In this document: in pieces, positions 34,590 through 48,048 of the stretch
Numbering within the stretch: position 1 is the stretch's first letter
How the letters are laid out: each line of letters begins with the position of its first letter
Assembly: GCF_030052815.1 (NCBI RefSeq)
Contig: NC_079502.1
Coordinates: 4,554,103-4,618,102 of the forward strand
Length of the DNA: 64,000 bases
From: Hevea brasiliensis
Taxonomy: Eukaryota; Streptophyta; Magnoliopsida; Malpighiales; Euphorbiaceae
Direction: 5' to 3'
The notes under the pieces: generated by a model
Database searches by the model: none
Seen by the model: the letters and a program-made list of their open reading frames with translations, nothing else
What the model was told of the DNA's origin: nothing
Translations under genes and position numbers: made by a program

Positions 34590-35996
34590 GTTTATATTCA
34601 AGTTCAACTCTTTTATATGTAATTTTTTTTATTAATTTTTTAATATATAATATAATATTATTACAATATATTAATTTTTAATATTTAATTAAATTTAATT
34701 ATTTATTATCATAATTTAATTACCATAATATGTCAATTTTTAGCATTTTTTATTTATTTAAAATTAGAACTTTCATTAGTTACAATTGGACTATAACTCT
34801 GGAAGTCTAATTTTGGATTTCACCAACAAATTTTAGTAAAATAATTATAAAATTAATTTTAATAATAAAATTTAAAATAAATTAATATTTTTTACCACTC
34901 CATTATTCCTTTTTTTCCACTTTTATTAATTAATTTTTGTTAAACGTACGTTGCACGTACATATTTGTGATTTAATTTATTTATATATAATTTTATAATA
35001 ATTTGTTGTATATAATATAATATCACCATAATGTATTTATTTCCATTGATCAATTAAATTTAGCCCTTTATTATTATAATATCAAATTATCATTACTATA
35101 CTTTACTCTAATTTTAAAATATTTTTATTATATTTAAAATATTTTAAATTTTTAAATATGCATCATGTAAAAATCATTTTATAATATTATATTGTTATTT
35201 TGTCATAGTTATATTTTATAAAATAGAATAATTAATGATCAATCTTATTTAATAAATTAAGTCTAATATTTTTAGTTTGAAATACGATCTATATATAAAA
35301 AACAGTGACGTGATATATAAGAGTTATGAAGATATTATTTAATAAAAAAATTATAGATAATTTCTTTTTGTATAATTAACATTTTCTTTATTTATGAAAA
35401 AAGGCTGGCTTTCTCTTTTTTTTTTTCAATCAAATTATATTTATATAATCCTAATTTTATTAAAATTTTAATTTTAATATTACTCAACATTTTTTTTAAA
35501 TTACTCAACATCTTACACGTTAAAATTGTGAAAGAGAAAATTTTTTTTTTTTTAATAGGAGATCATTTCCTTTTAATTACTCAAATTTTATTTTTATTTT
35601 TTATTATATTTTTTAAAAATTTAAATTATAATATATTTTGGAGAGTTAATATATAAAAATTATAATATAACATTTTAAATTAATTAAACAAAATTAGTTT
35701 CAAACGATTTAAATTATTATTTCACTAAATCTAGTTCATATAAATAATATTGTGTAAAATAGAATCCAAGATCATGTAGAACTATGAAAAAATAATAAAT
35801 TAATATTAAGTGAAATAGAAATTAAATAAATATATGAAAAATTAATATTAATATTTTAAATAAAATAAAATAATTTTTTATTGTTATTATAATAAATTAG
35901 TTTGGGTATTTTTGACAATCTTAACATTCTCCCTTCTTCCCAGTTTTATCTATAATATCTACCTGTCATATATATATGAATGAATGAGAGGTAAAC
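33727..35996. other. AT-rich spacer after unit A
   Basis: Homology to unit B is visible up to the window limit of B (about 33,890 here). Beyond that the sequence is very AT-rich with a (TA)n run and a small GTACGT-TGC-ACGTAC palindrome at 34946-34960. No gene is seen. The right border of the duplicated unit lies somewhere between here and 48.4 kb. Confidence 0.55.
34524..34585. repeat. (TA)n microsatellite
   Basis: About 30 TA dinucleotides, nearly uninterrupted. Confidence 0.9.
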
Positions 35997-36753
35997 TGTC
36001 ACGACCCAACCTATGGGCCGATGCCCGTAGTAAGCTTAACTATTCCTCAACCCAACTCTAAGGCCCATTTGGGCCCAATTTCAAGAATTCAACAGGACAG
36101 AGTCCGGCCATAAAATGGACCTTTCAACGGGGAGTTTTTGACTCACCCGACCTATAAACGCAATATATAATTAATTGGGGAGCTCAGCTCACCCTCCACA
36201 TACTCAAATGTCATAAAAATAAATGGGAGTTCAGCTCCCTCATCCAGTCCAACATACATGCATATAATAAGTTTACAGGTCTAACATAGTAATTATATTA
36301 CAGACCCAAATCAAATGAATATTTCTAACACATGCAGAATTCTATAAGTTAACAGAATTATACAAACATGAATAGACGACCTGCGAAGGAGAAAAGCAGG
36401 TTAACCACAACAATAATCCTCCTGTAGCCTGAAAAAATATTAATTTTAACCATAATCTCTATAGCTATCTAAAGCTAATGCACCATGTGAAGTGAAATGC
36501 AACATCGTTATAAATTTCATACAAATCACATCAAAAAGGCAATTTGAAACACTCACACACCCAATACTGTCAAACAATACATATATGGGAGTTGATCTCC
36601 TATACAGCCCTCTTAATCCAACCTGTGCCAGCAAAGAACTCAAGCCGAACTTTCACTTAATAAACCAAATCGGGGTCCCAGCGAAGAACTCAAGCCGTGT
36701 CTACCCCGAAGGACCGGGTCCCAGCGAAGATCTCAAGCCGTGTCTACCCGTCC
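35997..36753 (-). repeat. Solo Tekay-type LTR, left segment
   Basis: Begins TGTCACGACCC (the LTR end in minus sense) and runs to the CGTCC at 36749-36753, where a related element is inserted. With 45544-47358 it makes one LTR of about 2.57 kb. No internal domain follows on either side, so it is a solo LTR. The flanks TAAAC (left) and AACTT (right) do not form a clean target duplication. Confidence 0.8.
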
Positions 36754-38498
36754 TGTCACGACCCAACCTATGGGCCGAACCGACACTAGGACCTGGGCCA
36801 GCCTAAAGCCCCCGAGGCCCGTAGTAAGCCTAACTGTTCATTAACCCAACTCTAAGGCCCATTTGGGCCCAATTTCAAGAAACCAACCGGACAGAGTTCG
36901 GCCATAAAGTGGACCTTACAACGGGGAGTTTTTGACTCACCCGACCTGTAAACAAAATATATCATCAATTGGGGAGCTCAGCTCACCCTCCACACTCATA
37001 TCGGCATAAAAATAAATGGGAGCTTAGCTCCCTCATCCAATCCATCAAACATGCATATAATTTTACAGGTCCACATGACAATTTATATTACAGACCCGAA
37101 TCATTTAAATATTTCTAACACATGCGAAAATTCTAGGAGTAAATAAAATTACAAAACTATTGATAAACAACCTGCGAAGGAGAAAAGCAGGTTAACCACA
37201 ATAAAATCCTCCTGTAGCCTGAGAAAAAAATATTGAACAGGAGTGAGCGTTCGACTCAGAGAGTAAAATATCAATTTTAACCATAATCTCTATAACTATA
37301 TAAAACTAATGCACCCTGTAGAGTGAAATGCAACATCAACAACATTTTCACATCATAACATCAAAAAGGTAAATTTGGAGCACTCACACACCCTGTAACA
37401 TCAATCATAATATATGGGGTGATCCCTATCTGACTCTCTTAAATCCAACACAGTGCCGTGAAGAACTCAGCTCGGACTTCCACTTAATAACCAAATCGGG
37501 GTCCCAGCGAAGAACTCAAGCCATGTCTACCCCGAAGGACCGGGTCCCAGCGAAGATCTCAAGCCGTGTCTACCCGTCCTATCCATAGTCCACACCACAT
37601 CACACGCACGCCAACGCACGCACACTGCTCCAAATTACCACAACAACATCCATGGCACGCTAACAGTTATGAATGCAACATAAATCGTGCCTAGAGTTTA
37701 ACTACATAAATATATGCATATAAGTGATGCATGGGCATGCTTGAACATATAATAATATCGAAATTACAATTAAAAATTAATATTTTACTCACAAACTTGA
37801 CGATGGTCACTGAGGCGGCTGGGCGGAGGAAGAAGGCTGTCCCGGCTCACCTGACAATTATATTACAATTATTTAATACAAATGACCCAATACAGATCAA
37901 GAACAGACCCAATACGTCCTAAGTCGTGCCGAAAATCCGGCAGAGTCTCCCCTATACCTAGGACCTACCCAACCTGCAAAAGAGCTCAAAACACACTTCT
38001 ATATCCACAATCCATATATCCACAACTCAATCACATCACACAGCCCCTCCTGGGCCCATCAAATCAATCATTCATCACAATATGTAAAATTTCAATTTAG
38101 TCCTTATAATTGATCATTTTTGCAAAAACTGCTCAAATAAGCTCTAAAAATTATAAAACTACTTGTGTCCTTAGAAATATTACTAAGCTATTGCAAAAAG
38201 AATCGTAATTTTCTAAGCTACCACGAATATTTTATGGATTTTTAATCCTATTTAAGCACTAGAAAATTATGAAAAAGCAAGATTCGGGTTTACCTTTGCC
38301 GATTCCGACTTCGGGAACGCGCTCGGGATGCCTGACAATGGTGGGGTAGCCAAAACCTCGATCCAATTCGGAGACTTTTCCGGTAGCTGGTCTGTCTGGC
38401 CAGAAATTCACAGATCCGGACAACTGTTGAATTTCCACGAATTGAGGATACCTACACGAAGCCCAATAATAATATATAAAAAAATCAGGGGTGTTACA
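36754..38498 (-). repeat. Short Tekay-type LTR, left copy (3' LTR in element sense)
   Basis: 1745 bp, TGTCACGACCC to GGGGTGTTACA. It agrees with 43795-45538 at about 98% except for patches at 37410-37460 and 38385-38445. Confidence 0.9.
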
Positions 38499-38511
38499 TT
38501 CTTCCCCCCTT
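38499..38511 (-). other. Polypurine tract of nested Tekay-related element
   Basis: On the minus strand AAGGGGGGAAGAA directly precedes the LTR start TGTAACACC. Confidence 0.75.
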
Positions 38512-38560
38512 ACAGAAAATTCATCCTCGAATTTTTCACAAGGCAGAATAAAGTACATGA

Positions 38561-40522
38561 TTACACATTGAATAGATAAGGGTACTTGCTACGCATGTCC
38601 CGTTCTGACTCCCAGGTGCACTCTTCCACTGACTGGCTCCTCCACAAAACCTTAACCATAGGGATCTGTTTTGATCTTAGCTGTCTCACTTGGTAGTCCA
38701 CTATGGCTACAGGTTGCTCCTCAAATGTCAAGTTCTCCTTTAGTTCTATTACATCCGACTGTAGTACATGAGAAGGATCGGGAATGTATTTCCTGAGCAT
38801 AGAGATGTGAAATACGGGATGAACGTGAGAAAGGTTGGGTGGTAGCTCCAACCGGTAGGCAACTGCTCCAACTCTATCAGTAACCTCAAAAGGTCCAATA
38901 TACCGAGGTGCCAACTTGCCCTTTTTTCCAAATCTCATGACTCCCTTCATTGGAGAAATCTTCATGAATACATAGTCGCCCACTGCAAACTCCACATCCC
39001 TCCGTCTGAGGTCTGCATAACTCTTCTGCCTACTGAAAATTTGTTTTGATCGTTCACGATTAAAGGAACTATCTCTGAAGTATACTGCACTAGGTCTACA
39101 TCATGCACCTTCGCTTCCCCCATTTCCGTCCAACATAGAGGAGACCTATACTTTCTTCCATATAGTGCCTCATAGGGTGGCATCCCTATACTGGAGTGAT
39201 AACTGTTGTTGTAGGCAAACTCCACCAAAGCTAGCTGCTCATCCCATTGACCTCCAAAATCCAAAACACTCATGCGAAGCATGTCTTCCAGTGTTTGGAT
39301 TGTCCTTTCGGACTGTCCGTCTGTCTGAGGGTGGAAAGCCGTACTGAAGTTCAACTGTGTGCCAAGTGCCTCCTGCAACTTTCTCCAAAATCGAGAAGTG
39401 AACTGGGGCCCTCTGTCAGATATTATGGAAGCTGGAACTCCATGCAATCTGACTATTTCTCGAATGTAGAGCGAGCGTCTTGTGCCCGCACGAATATGTA
39501 GTCTTCACAGGCAAGAAGTGAGTTGATTTGGTTAGGCGGTCTACAATTACCCATATCGAATCATATCCTCGCGTGGTACGAGGCAACCCAGTCACAAAAT
39601 CCATAGAAATCATTTCCCACTTCCATTCTGGGATAGGGAGCTCTTGCAACTTCCCTGACGGTCTCTGGTGTTCAAACTTCACCTTCTGACAAGTCAAGCA
39701 CTTGGACACAAAGTCTGCTATGCCTCTCTTCATGCCATTCCACCAATAGCTATCTATCACATCATGGTACATCTTGGTGGAACCTGGGTGGACACTGTAC
39801 AGTGTATAGTGTGCCTCTCGCATGATTTCATTCCTGAGGTTGTCCACATTGGGCACACATATCCTAGAACCTTGCACTAGGGCGCCATCATTGGCAAATC
39901 CAAACTCACCACCTTCACCCTGTTGTACTCTTTCTATGATCTTCATTAATTGTTGGTCTCTGTGCTGGGAAACTCTAACTCTATCTCGCAAGTCTGGCCT
40001 CACTGAAAAATGAGCCAATAATACCCCTCATCTGAAAGATCTAGGATTAAACCTTGATCCATCAACTCATTTACTTCCTGAATCAACGGTCCCTTCTCTC
40101 TGCTGAAATGTGCGCCAAACCGCGGAAGATTTTTCTCGCTAAAGCATCTGCTACTACATTGGCCTTCCCAGGGTGGTATTGGATGGTGCAATCATAGTCT
40201 TCCAGAAGCTCCATCCATCTCCTCTGTCTCAAGTTTAAATCCCTCTATTGGAAGATGTACTTCAAACTCTTATAGTCGGTGTATATCTCGCACACTTCAC
40301 CATACAGTAGTGTCTCCAGTTTTTAGTGCAAAGACTACGCCATTTCCAAATCATGGGTGGGATAGTTACGCTCATGCCTCTTCAGGTGCCTTGAAGCATA
40401 AGCCACTACTTTTCCATTCCGCATCAAAACACACCTAGGCCAACTCAAGGCGTCACGACACGGTGTATCCTTCACAACTCATTGGTAGTGTTAACACGAG
40501 GCGATGGTTAGACACTCCTTAT
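38561..40522 (-). pseudogene. Partial pol: RNase H fragment, integrase, chromodomain
   Basis: On the minus strand, from 40522 down: a partial RNase H region (to about 40150, with a stop and frameshift), integrase zinc-binding region with HHCC-type residues (about 39800-39690), integrase core with Asp and Glu visible ([15 protein letters not shown] at about 39420-39290), and the C-terminal chromodomain (open frame 38995-38561, ending [15 protein letters not shown]). Frameshifts lie near 39490 and 39050. It is about 95% like the plus-strand element at 22.4-24.3 kb but keeps CGA codons where that copy has stops. Confidence 0.85.
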
Positions 40523-43500
40523 CCTCATCATTATAAGCGACTCTATCGAGCTCTCTTCCCGTCCTTTGGATCTTATCCACTTCCCTTTTCCTATTTTTGG
40601 TATTGTTGGTATCTTTTCAACTCTTTGTACTTATTCCTTAAATTTAGTCCTATCTCATCCTTACACCTTTTCCTTCAAAGATGTCTATCCCATCATCAAC
40701 TTTAACTTTCTTTTTATTTCTTAGTCTTATCTTGATTACTAGTTTCATTACTTCAGAATTCTAACCCTATGATTTACTCCTATCAAGACATTCTTCACCT
40801 TATGTAACACTTATAATTACCCATAGAGAATTTTTTTGTACCCCCTTTTTCCAACTTAACTATCGTAACATTATCATTCCCTACCAGCCTTAGTAGGAAA
40901 TTGCTTATCTGGATGAATATGAGCCCCATAAACTATAAGTTCCATCCTGAACTAACACTACTGTAGGAAATATGTGTCATGCCTTAATTCCAAACAAGAT
41001 ACTTCACATGTTCATTCTCCTTAATATAATCATATATCGCCCATAGCTTTCTAAACTTCAACCTCAAATTACCCATCAGAACAATTTCATCTATTGAAAC
41101 TCATCCATAAATAGTACTTCATCTAGCTCATAGTTTAAAACAGTGCAAGCCTTAGTAGCTAACTCAATTTAACTCCTGTCATTACTCGATCGTCCTTTCA
41201 TACTTAACACTAGGTATGCACTTCTGTCATTCTCATATCGGAAATTGTATATGAATTGGTGCCTATCAAAATCTCAAATAACTAGGTCTCCTTGCCTCAG
41301 TCTCTGCTCCTTATATAACGCTCTGGAATCAAAAACACGAGCTAAACTTGAAAAGAAAGAAAAATATCCTCTATATTCAACTACGCCCAATTGTCCATAT
41401 AATAATGTTTAACCTATGTTTCTTAGTTTTTCTCTTCAAATTTCATCATCTCCTAGCACAATTGTTCTCTACCTATAAGGTATCATCTGCATGAACCCTT
41501 TACTATACCATCGTCCTTCCTGACATAATATTTTATAATTTATTAACTTTACTTATACTCGACCTATGATTCATATCTATCATCGTTTATATTGTGCCCT
41601 TAACCCTTGTTGAATCCTGAAAGATTTCTCTCGCTAATAGATTATTCAAACACTAATTCCACCCTTATCTATGGTCATTAATTTGATCCTTAAACTTTCT
41701 AGTGATTTATTACCATCCATACTTGTCACTTTTTATTCTACCCCTACTGTTGCTCTGTCGTTATTGCGTCACTGCAAAGTGATTCTGTTGATCACACTAA
41801 AAATGTTTGCCTGACATTCATAACGAACCTCTAACTACCTTCTCACTATCTCAAAAGTCTAACCTAAAACCTATGTGTCATTATCTATCATTCTTTTCCT
41901 CTCATCATACCTATTTGATCCCTTAGACTGACTTTTATTCAACTTACTGCTTACTAACTTCTCTTTCTCTACCTATTTAGGTAGTCCACAATACCATCGC
42001 ACACCTTCTAACATTTACTCATTATTATTGTATTCCATACCTCCATCACTTTTCTCACTAATGTAGTCCCATTTTGGGTTTTCCATCCTTGTCATTCTCC
42101 TTGCCAAGAATAACACGTAGCCTATCCTATATCTTAACTTTGTTCCTTTTATTATGCGCTCTTTAGGTTGTCCTTTCATTTATTTCCTTTGTCTTACCCA
42201 AAATAGAACTTGACTATTCTATCCCTGGTTCCATTCTTCTTCCTAACATAATAGCTGTACTTGCTAACTATATCTTTCAGAGTCTCTATCGCGTTATCAT
42301 ATGTCTGTGCTACTCAGATTTGGTCCTTTGACCACTCTAGCTAGTACTTCCACTAGCATTTAGATTATATTGCATCTGCAATCAATTGTCCAAACTTTCA
42401 TTCTGCACTTTCTTTATCCATTGGCCTTCTGTGATTTATCTTCGCTAATTTATTACTCTTAACACTATTATAATTAGATTATACTATTGTTTTGAATAAT
42501 TTGAAATTAGAAAGGAACTCAGCAAATTACAGTCATACTTTTATTTTATGATCTCTATTCTTATCCTTTAGCTTACATAATACCCTTACCACCTCGAGAA
42601 CTGATTCTGTAGTAATTTTATTTATTTGTTATTATTATTATTATTATCCATGTTTACTCAATTAGCCAAAACTTAAGGTTCCGGGCACCCAAACCCGTCA
42701 TCCAATTCAAAGGATTTACATCCATCGTGATCTGATTATATATGATTCCTATAATAGAACTTGCATCCTCCGCAGGATACCTGAGCCAACTTCTCTCTAC
42801 CACACTCTACAGTCCCATCTGGGGCACTATTTTGTTGGTCACCATTATTAGTAATAACTTTCGATCCCTTCTGAAAAGATAGGACTATACCCTAACTTGC
42901 TGCAACAAAGATACTACATTTACCACCTTGCCCAAAACCATGTCAAATTAATGACTCTCCTATCATATTATAGCTCTGTGAATCATCAATTCATAGTTCC
43001 GACTTTCCCTAGGTAGTAGGGTTGTACTTTATTTCATACTGATACACACAAGGTATACTATTCTCACTAAGTTCTAACCAAATTTTTGTCATACTGCAAA
43101 AACCATCCAAAATTCCATACTGAATACTAGATAATCTCACTCTATAGGTGTCACCTTTACTTTGCAACTAATCCGAAACCTCTGGTCTGATGGCAATTCT
43201 TATTGTAACTCTAGCTCATGCTAGGGTAACTGAGTCACTGACTCTAGTTATCACCCCACTGTGACCTCTCAATATTCTAACTCTAGACCCCTAACTAGGA
43301 GTTCCCAACTCCTCTGCAGATATAGAACTCTGTTATGGTATTACTGTACCAAAACAGAGACTGCCTGCAAACATCCTCATCATAAGCACTACAGGGAAGT
43401 ACGCAGCTCTACACACCAGTAGTGGTATCCTCATCCTTATCTAGGGCAACTGTACTTTTAAGACTCACTTTTATGTACTCGTGCCTTACACGAAATGGGC

Positions 43501-43600
43501 ACACCATTTAAACCCATACTGACAAAAATATAACATTTCTTGGAGTACGTATCCTCATGATAGACCTCACATGTCTACTAACTCTATTTCACATTTACTC
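40523..43600 (-). other. Unrecognised 3.1-kb internal block in place of gag-PR-RT
   Basis: Homology to the autonomous element ends abruptly at about 40522 and resumes only in the short leader near 43700-43790. In between the plus strand is strikingly pyrimidine-rich (purine-rich in element sense), with no frame over about 80 codons and no domain I recognise. It may be a captured or decayed sequence characteristic of a non-autonomous subfamily. Nothing more can be said from sequence alone. Confidence 0.6.
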
Positions 43601-43778
43601 GTACTCCACGAAAATCAAGACACTAAGCGAGGTAATCTTATATTCCCGAGGTATAACGTAGAATCTAGAAACAAAGAATTACAGGAAAAGACGAAACAGA
43701 ATCCTATACTCCGCATGTGACTCCTAGTAGACTCTTCCCAACACTTAGATAATTTTTCCCTATGAATCTGGAGCCTAA

Positions 43779-43790
43779 GCTCTGATACCA
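43779..43790 (-). other. Primer-binding site (initiator tRNA-Met), nested element
   Basis: TGGTATCAGAGC on the minus strand, four bases inside the LTR, a perfect match to the expected site. Confidence 0.85.
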
Positions 43791-43794
43791 CATT

Positions 43795-45538
43795 TGTCAC
43801 GACCCAACCTATGGGCCGGACCGGCACTAGGACCTGGGCCAGCCTAAAGCCCCCGAGGCCCGTAGTAAGCCTAACTGTTCATTAACCCAACTCTAAGGCC
43901 CATTTGGGCCCAATTTCAAGAAACCAACCGGACAGAGTCCGGCCATAAAGTGGACCTTTCAACGGGGAGTTTTTGACTCACCCGACCTGTAAACAAAATA
44001 TATCATCAATTGGGGAGCTCAGCTCACCCTCCACACTCATATCGGCATAAAAATAAATGGGAGCTCAGCTCCCTCATCCAATCCATCAAACATGCATATA
44101 ATTTTACAGGTCCACATGACAATTTATATTACAGAACCGAATCATTTAAATATTTCTAACACATGCGAAAATTCTAGGAGTAAATAAAATTACAAAACTA
44201 TTGATAAACAACCTGCGAAGGAGAAAAGCAGGTTAACCACAATAAAATCCTCCTGTAGCCTGAGAAAAAATATTGAACAGGAGTGAGCGTTCGACTCAGA
44301 GAGTAAAATATCAATTTTAACCATAATCTCTATAACTATCTAAAACTAATGCACCCTGTAGAGTGAAATGCAACATCAACAACATTTTCACATCATAACA
44401 TCAAAAAGGTAAATTTGGAGCACTCACGCACCCTGTAACATCAATCATAATATATGGGAGCTGATCCCCTATAAAGCTCTCTTAAATCCAACCTGGTGCC
44501 AGCGAAGAACTCAGCTCGGACTTCCACTTAATAACCAAATCGGGGTCCCAGCGAAGAACTCAAGTCGTGTCTACCCCGAAGGACAGGGTCCCAGCGAAGA
44601 TCTCAAGCCGTGTCTACCCGTCCTATCCATAGTCCACACCACATCACACGCACGCCAACGCACGCACACTGCTCCAAATTACCACAACAACATCCATGGC
44701 ATGCTAACAGTTATGAATGCAACATAAATCGTGCCTAGAGTTTAACTACATAAATATATGCATATAAGTGATGCATGGGCATGCTTGAACATATAATAAT
44801 ATCGAAATTACAATTAAAAATTAATATTTTACTCACAGACTTGACGATGGTCACTGAGGCGGCTGGGCGGAGGAAGAAGGCTGTCCCGGCTCACCTGACA
44901 ATTATATTACAATTATTTAATACAAATGACCCAATACAGATCAAGAAAAGACCCAATACGTCCTAAGTCGTGCCAAAAATCCGGCAGAGTCTCCCCTATA
45001 CCTAGGACCTACCCAACCTGCAAAAGAGCTCAAAACACACTTCTATATCCACAATCCATATATCCACAACTCAATCACATCACACAGCCCCTCTTGGGCC
45101 CATCAAATCAATCATTCATCACAATATGTAAAATTTCAATTTAGTCCTTATAATTGATCATTTTTGCAAAAACTGCTCAAATAAGCTCTAAAAATTATAA
45201 AACTACGCCTGATCCTTAGAAATATTACTATGCTATTGCAAAAAGAATCGTAATTTTCTAAGCTACCACGAATATTTTATGGATTTTTAATCCTATTTAA
45301 GCACTAGAAAATTACGAAAAAGCAAGGTTCGGGTTTACCTTTGCCGATTCCGACTTCTGGAACGCGCTCGGGATGCCTGACAATGGTGGGGTAGCCAAAA
45401 CCTCGATCCAATTCGGAGACTTTTCCGTAGTGGTTCATGCGATCGTAAATTCACGCATCCGACAATCGTGAATTTCCGCGAATTGAGGATACCTACACGA
45501 AGCCCAATAATAATATATAAAAAATCAGGGGTGTTACA
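43795..45538 (-). repeat. Short Tekay-type LTR, right copy (5' LTR in element sense)
   Basis: 1744 bp. On the minus strand it starts TGTAACACCCCTGATTTT, then a short AT-rich stretch joins directly to the GGGCTTCGTGTAGG part of the standard LTR. The same shortened structure in both LTRs shows it was inherited through replication rather than lost in place. Confidence 0.9.
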
Positions 45539-47358
45539 CGTCCTGTCCATAGCCAACACTATACCACACACACACCAACTCACACACACTGCTCCAAATT
45601 ACCACAACAACATCCATGGCACTTTAACAATTATGAATACAACATAAAACATGCCTAGTGTTTAACGACATAGATACATATTTATAAGTGATGCATGGGC
45701 ATGCTTGAACATATAATAATATCGAAATTACAATTAAAATTAATATTTTACTCACAGACTCAACCGAAGTCACTGTGGCGGCTGGGCGGAGGAGGAAGGC
45801 TGTCCCGACTCGCCTGACAATTTTTATTACAATTATTTAATACAATTGACTCAACACAAATCAAGAAAAGACCAAATACGTCCTAATTCGTGCCGAAAAT
45901 CCGGCAGAGTCTCCCCTATACCTAGGACTTACCCAACCTGCAAAAAGGCTTAAAACACACTTTTATATCCACAAACCATATATTCATAACTCAATCACAT
46001 CACACAGCCCCTCTTGGGCCCATCCAAACAATCATCAATCACAACATGTAAAATTACAGTTTAGTCCTCATAATTTAACCCTATTGCAAAAACTACCCAA
46101 ATGAGTTCTAAAAATTCTAAAACTTTGCCCGCGGTCCTTAGCATCATTACTAAGCTAATGCAAAAGGAATTATAATTTTTTGAGCTACCACAAATATTTT
46201 ATGAATTTTTAATCTCATTCAAGCACTAGAAAATTAAGAAAAAGTGAGGTTCGGGTTTACCTATGTTGATTCCGACTCCGGGGACGCACTCAGGATGTCT
46301 GACAACAGTGGGGTAGCCAAAATCTCGATCCAATTCCAAGACTTTTTCGGTAGCCGGTCTGTCTGGCCGAAATTTCACAGACCCGAGCAACCGTCGAATT
46401 TTCTACGAATTGAAGGTACCTACATGAAGCCCACAATACGGGGGTTAGTATATAATTTTTACAAAATTTTCTAAGCTCATTTAATGCTCGAAAAAATACT
46501 ACGAAGTTTCGTGGGACCCACCGAAAACGGTGTCGTAAAATTTTGAAATTTATATTGCCGCGAAGCTCTCAACGAGTGGAGCGCTCTGGTACTCTCGATT
46601 TTCTCGTGGGGTTCACGGTTTGCGAGAAATCTAGCCCAAAAATCGAAATGGGCTAAAACTTCCCGGACAAATATTGGGCAAATCGCTCGATGAATTTTGG
46701 TGTTCTTAGTGTTTATGGAAAGCTCTCGAGGTGTTGATGATGTTTGACACAAGACCCGGCCCAATCGGTGGCCGGATCGACCGGATTTTGACTGGGAAAC
46801 TGAAGCGGAGCGCTACGCGTAAGGTGGTCTTCACTCACGTTTTCCCGGCGTTCCAGGCGGCAGCCGGCGAGGAGGAAAGGGCAAGGCGGCGCGCCGGCGA
46901 GGTGGGGAGGCTGGGGCGGTGGCTAGCCGGCATGGGGAGGAGGGAGGAGAGAGAAAACGGGAGAGAAAGGAAGAGAGAAGGGACGCGCGGATGGGAGAAG
47001 AAGAAAAAGAAAGGTCAGTCTGATTCGATTGGTCAGATCCGGTCTGGTTCGATTCGGCCGGTTCGATTCAGAATATAAAATTTTGAATTTTTACTTTGCC
47101 TTGTGACTAAAAATGAGGCCTAAAAATTTCGAAAAAATTCTAAAAAACTCAAAAAAATTTGTAGACTTCAAATATATTTTTAGTTTTTCCGCGTGGTCTT
47201 TAAATTAATTTTTAAAAATCATCAAAGTTTTATATTTTCGGGAAATCAAACCCGATTTCTAAAATCCGAAAAATTTCAAATAGTTTCCTAAAATTTAAAT
47301 AAAATAAAATATTAATATTACTCACAAAATAATAAATTTAAAAATTTGGGGTGTTACA
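45539..47358 (-). repeat. Solo Tekay-type LTR, right segment
   Basis: Starts with the second CGTCC target copy (45539-45543) and continues the solo LTR to GGGGTGTTACA at 47358. It includes the GC-rich island (about 46731-47050) in minus orientation, which the inserted short-LTR element lacks. Confidence 0.85.
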
Positions 47359-47575
47359 AACTTATAAATCATCAAAATACTTACTTTTTAAAATTATTTA
47401 CAATATTATAAAAATACAAATAAAAGGAATTATAAAAAATAAAGAAACATGATTATTATATAACGTATATTTTAATAGGATTAAATTTTAAATTAAAATA
47501 ATTTGTATATTATAATAAAGTAATAAATTTTAATAATTAATTAAAAATCAGCCTCCATAAAACATTGTTAGTTCA

Positions 47576-47581
<6 letters not shown>

Positions 47582-47631
<50 letters not shown>
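47582..47631. repeat. (TA)n microsatellite
   Basis: About 25 uninterrupted TA dinucleotides. Confidence 0.9.
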
Positions 47632-47634
<3 letters not shown>

Positions 47635-47950
47635 ATAACACTTTTTTAAAACTTTTTTTTAATGTGAATTTAAGATTTCTTAGTAAAATTTATGCTTTCT
47701 TAAAAAATATATAAATTTATAATTTCTTAGTTAGTTATTTTTCATAAAATTGATAATTTTTTTGAAAAAATTTCCAAACACAATTGTTTTTAAGAAATAT
47801 GAATTTCTTTTTCAAAAGTTTATTTTGAATCAAGTAGAAATTACATATAAGTAGATTAAGAATTTTAAATTTATAATAATTCTAAAATTAGTTTGAATAA
47901 TAATAAAATTATATAATTATAAATAATATAAACGTTGAAACGTGTTGTTG

Positions 47951-48048
47951 GCATTCCCAATGTTCCCCTTCTCACTTCTATATAGTATATAGATTTAATG
48001 CATTCCCAATGTTCCTCTTCCTACTTTTATATAGTATATAGATTTAAT
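47951..48048. repeat. Two-copy 49-bp tandem repeat
   Basis: Units at 47951-47999 and 48000-48048 share GCATTCCCAATGTTCC and TATATAGTATATAGATTTAA with few mismatches. Confidence 0.7.

Larger units (their letters stand above)
36754..45538 (-). mobile_element. Non-autonomous Tekay-related element nested in the solo LTR
   Basis: An 8.8-kb minus-strand element flanked by target duplication CGTCC (36749-36753 and 45539-45543). Its LTRs (36754-38498 and 43795-45538, 1745 and 1744 bp) lack about 0.9 kb of the 5' part found in the 2.6-kb LTR. It has a perfect initiator-Met primer site (43779-43790) and a polypurine tract (38499-38511). Only the 3' half of pol is present (part of RNase H, integrase, chromodomain). 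From about 40522 to 43600 there is no recognisable gag, protease or RT. It probably depended on a full relative for movement. Confidence 0.88.

Noticed and set aside
40463..40705. Plus-strand 80-codon frame at the edge of the unidentified block
   Set aside because: It crosses the homology breakpoint, is Ser/Leu/Phe-rich from pyrimidine bias and has no domain.
43615..43827. Minus-strand 70-codon frame near the primer-binding site
   Set aside because: It overlaps the LTR end and primer site, so it is leader sequence rather than gag.
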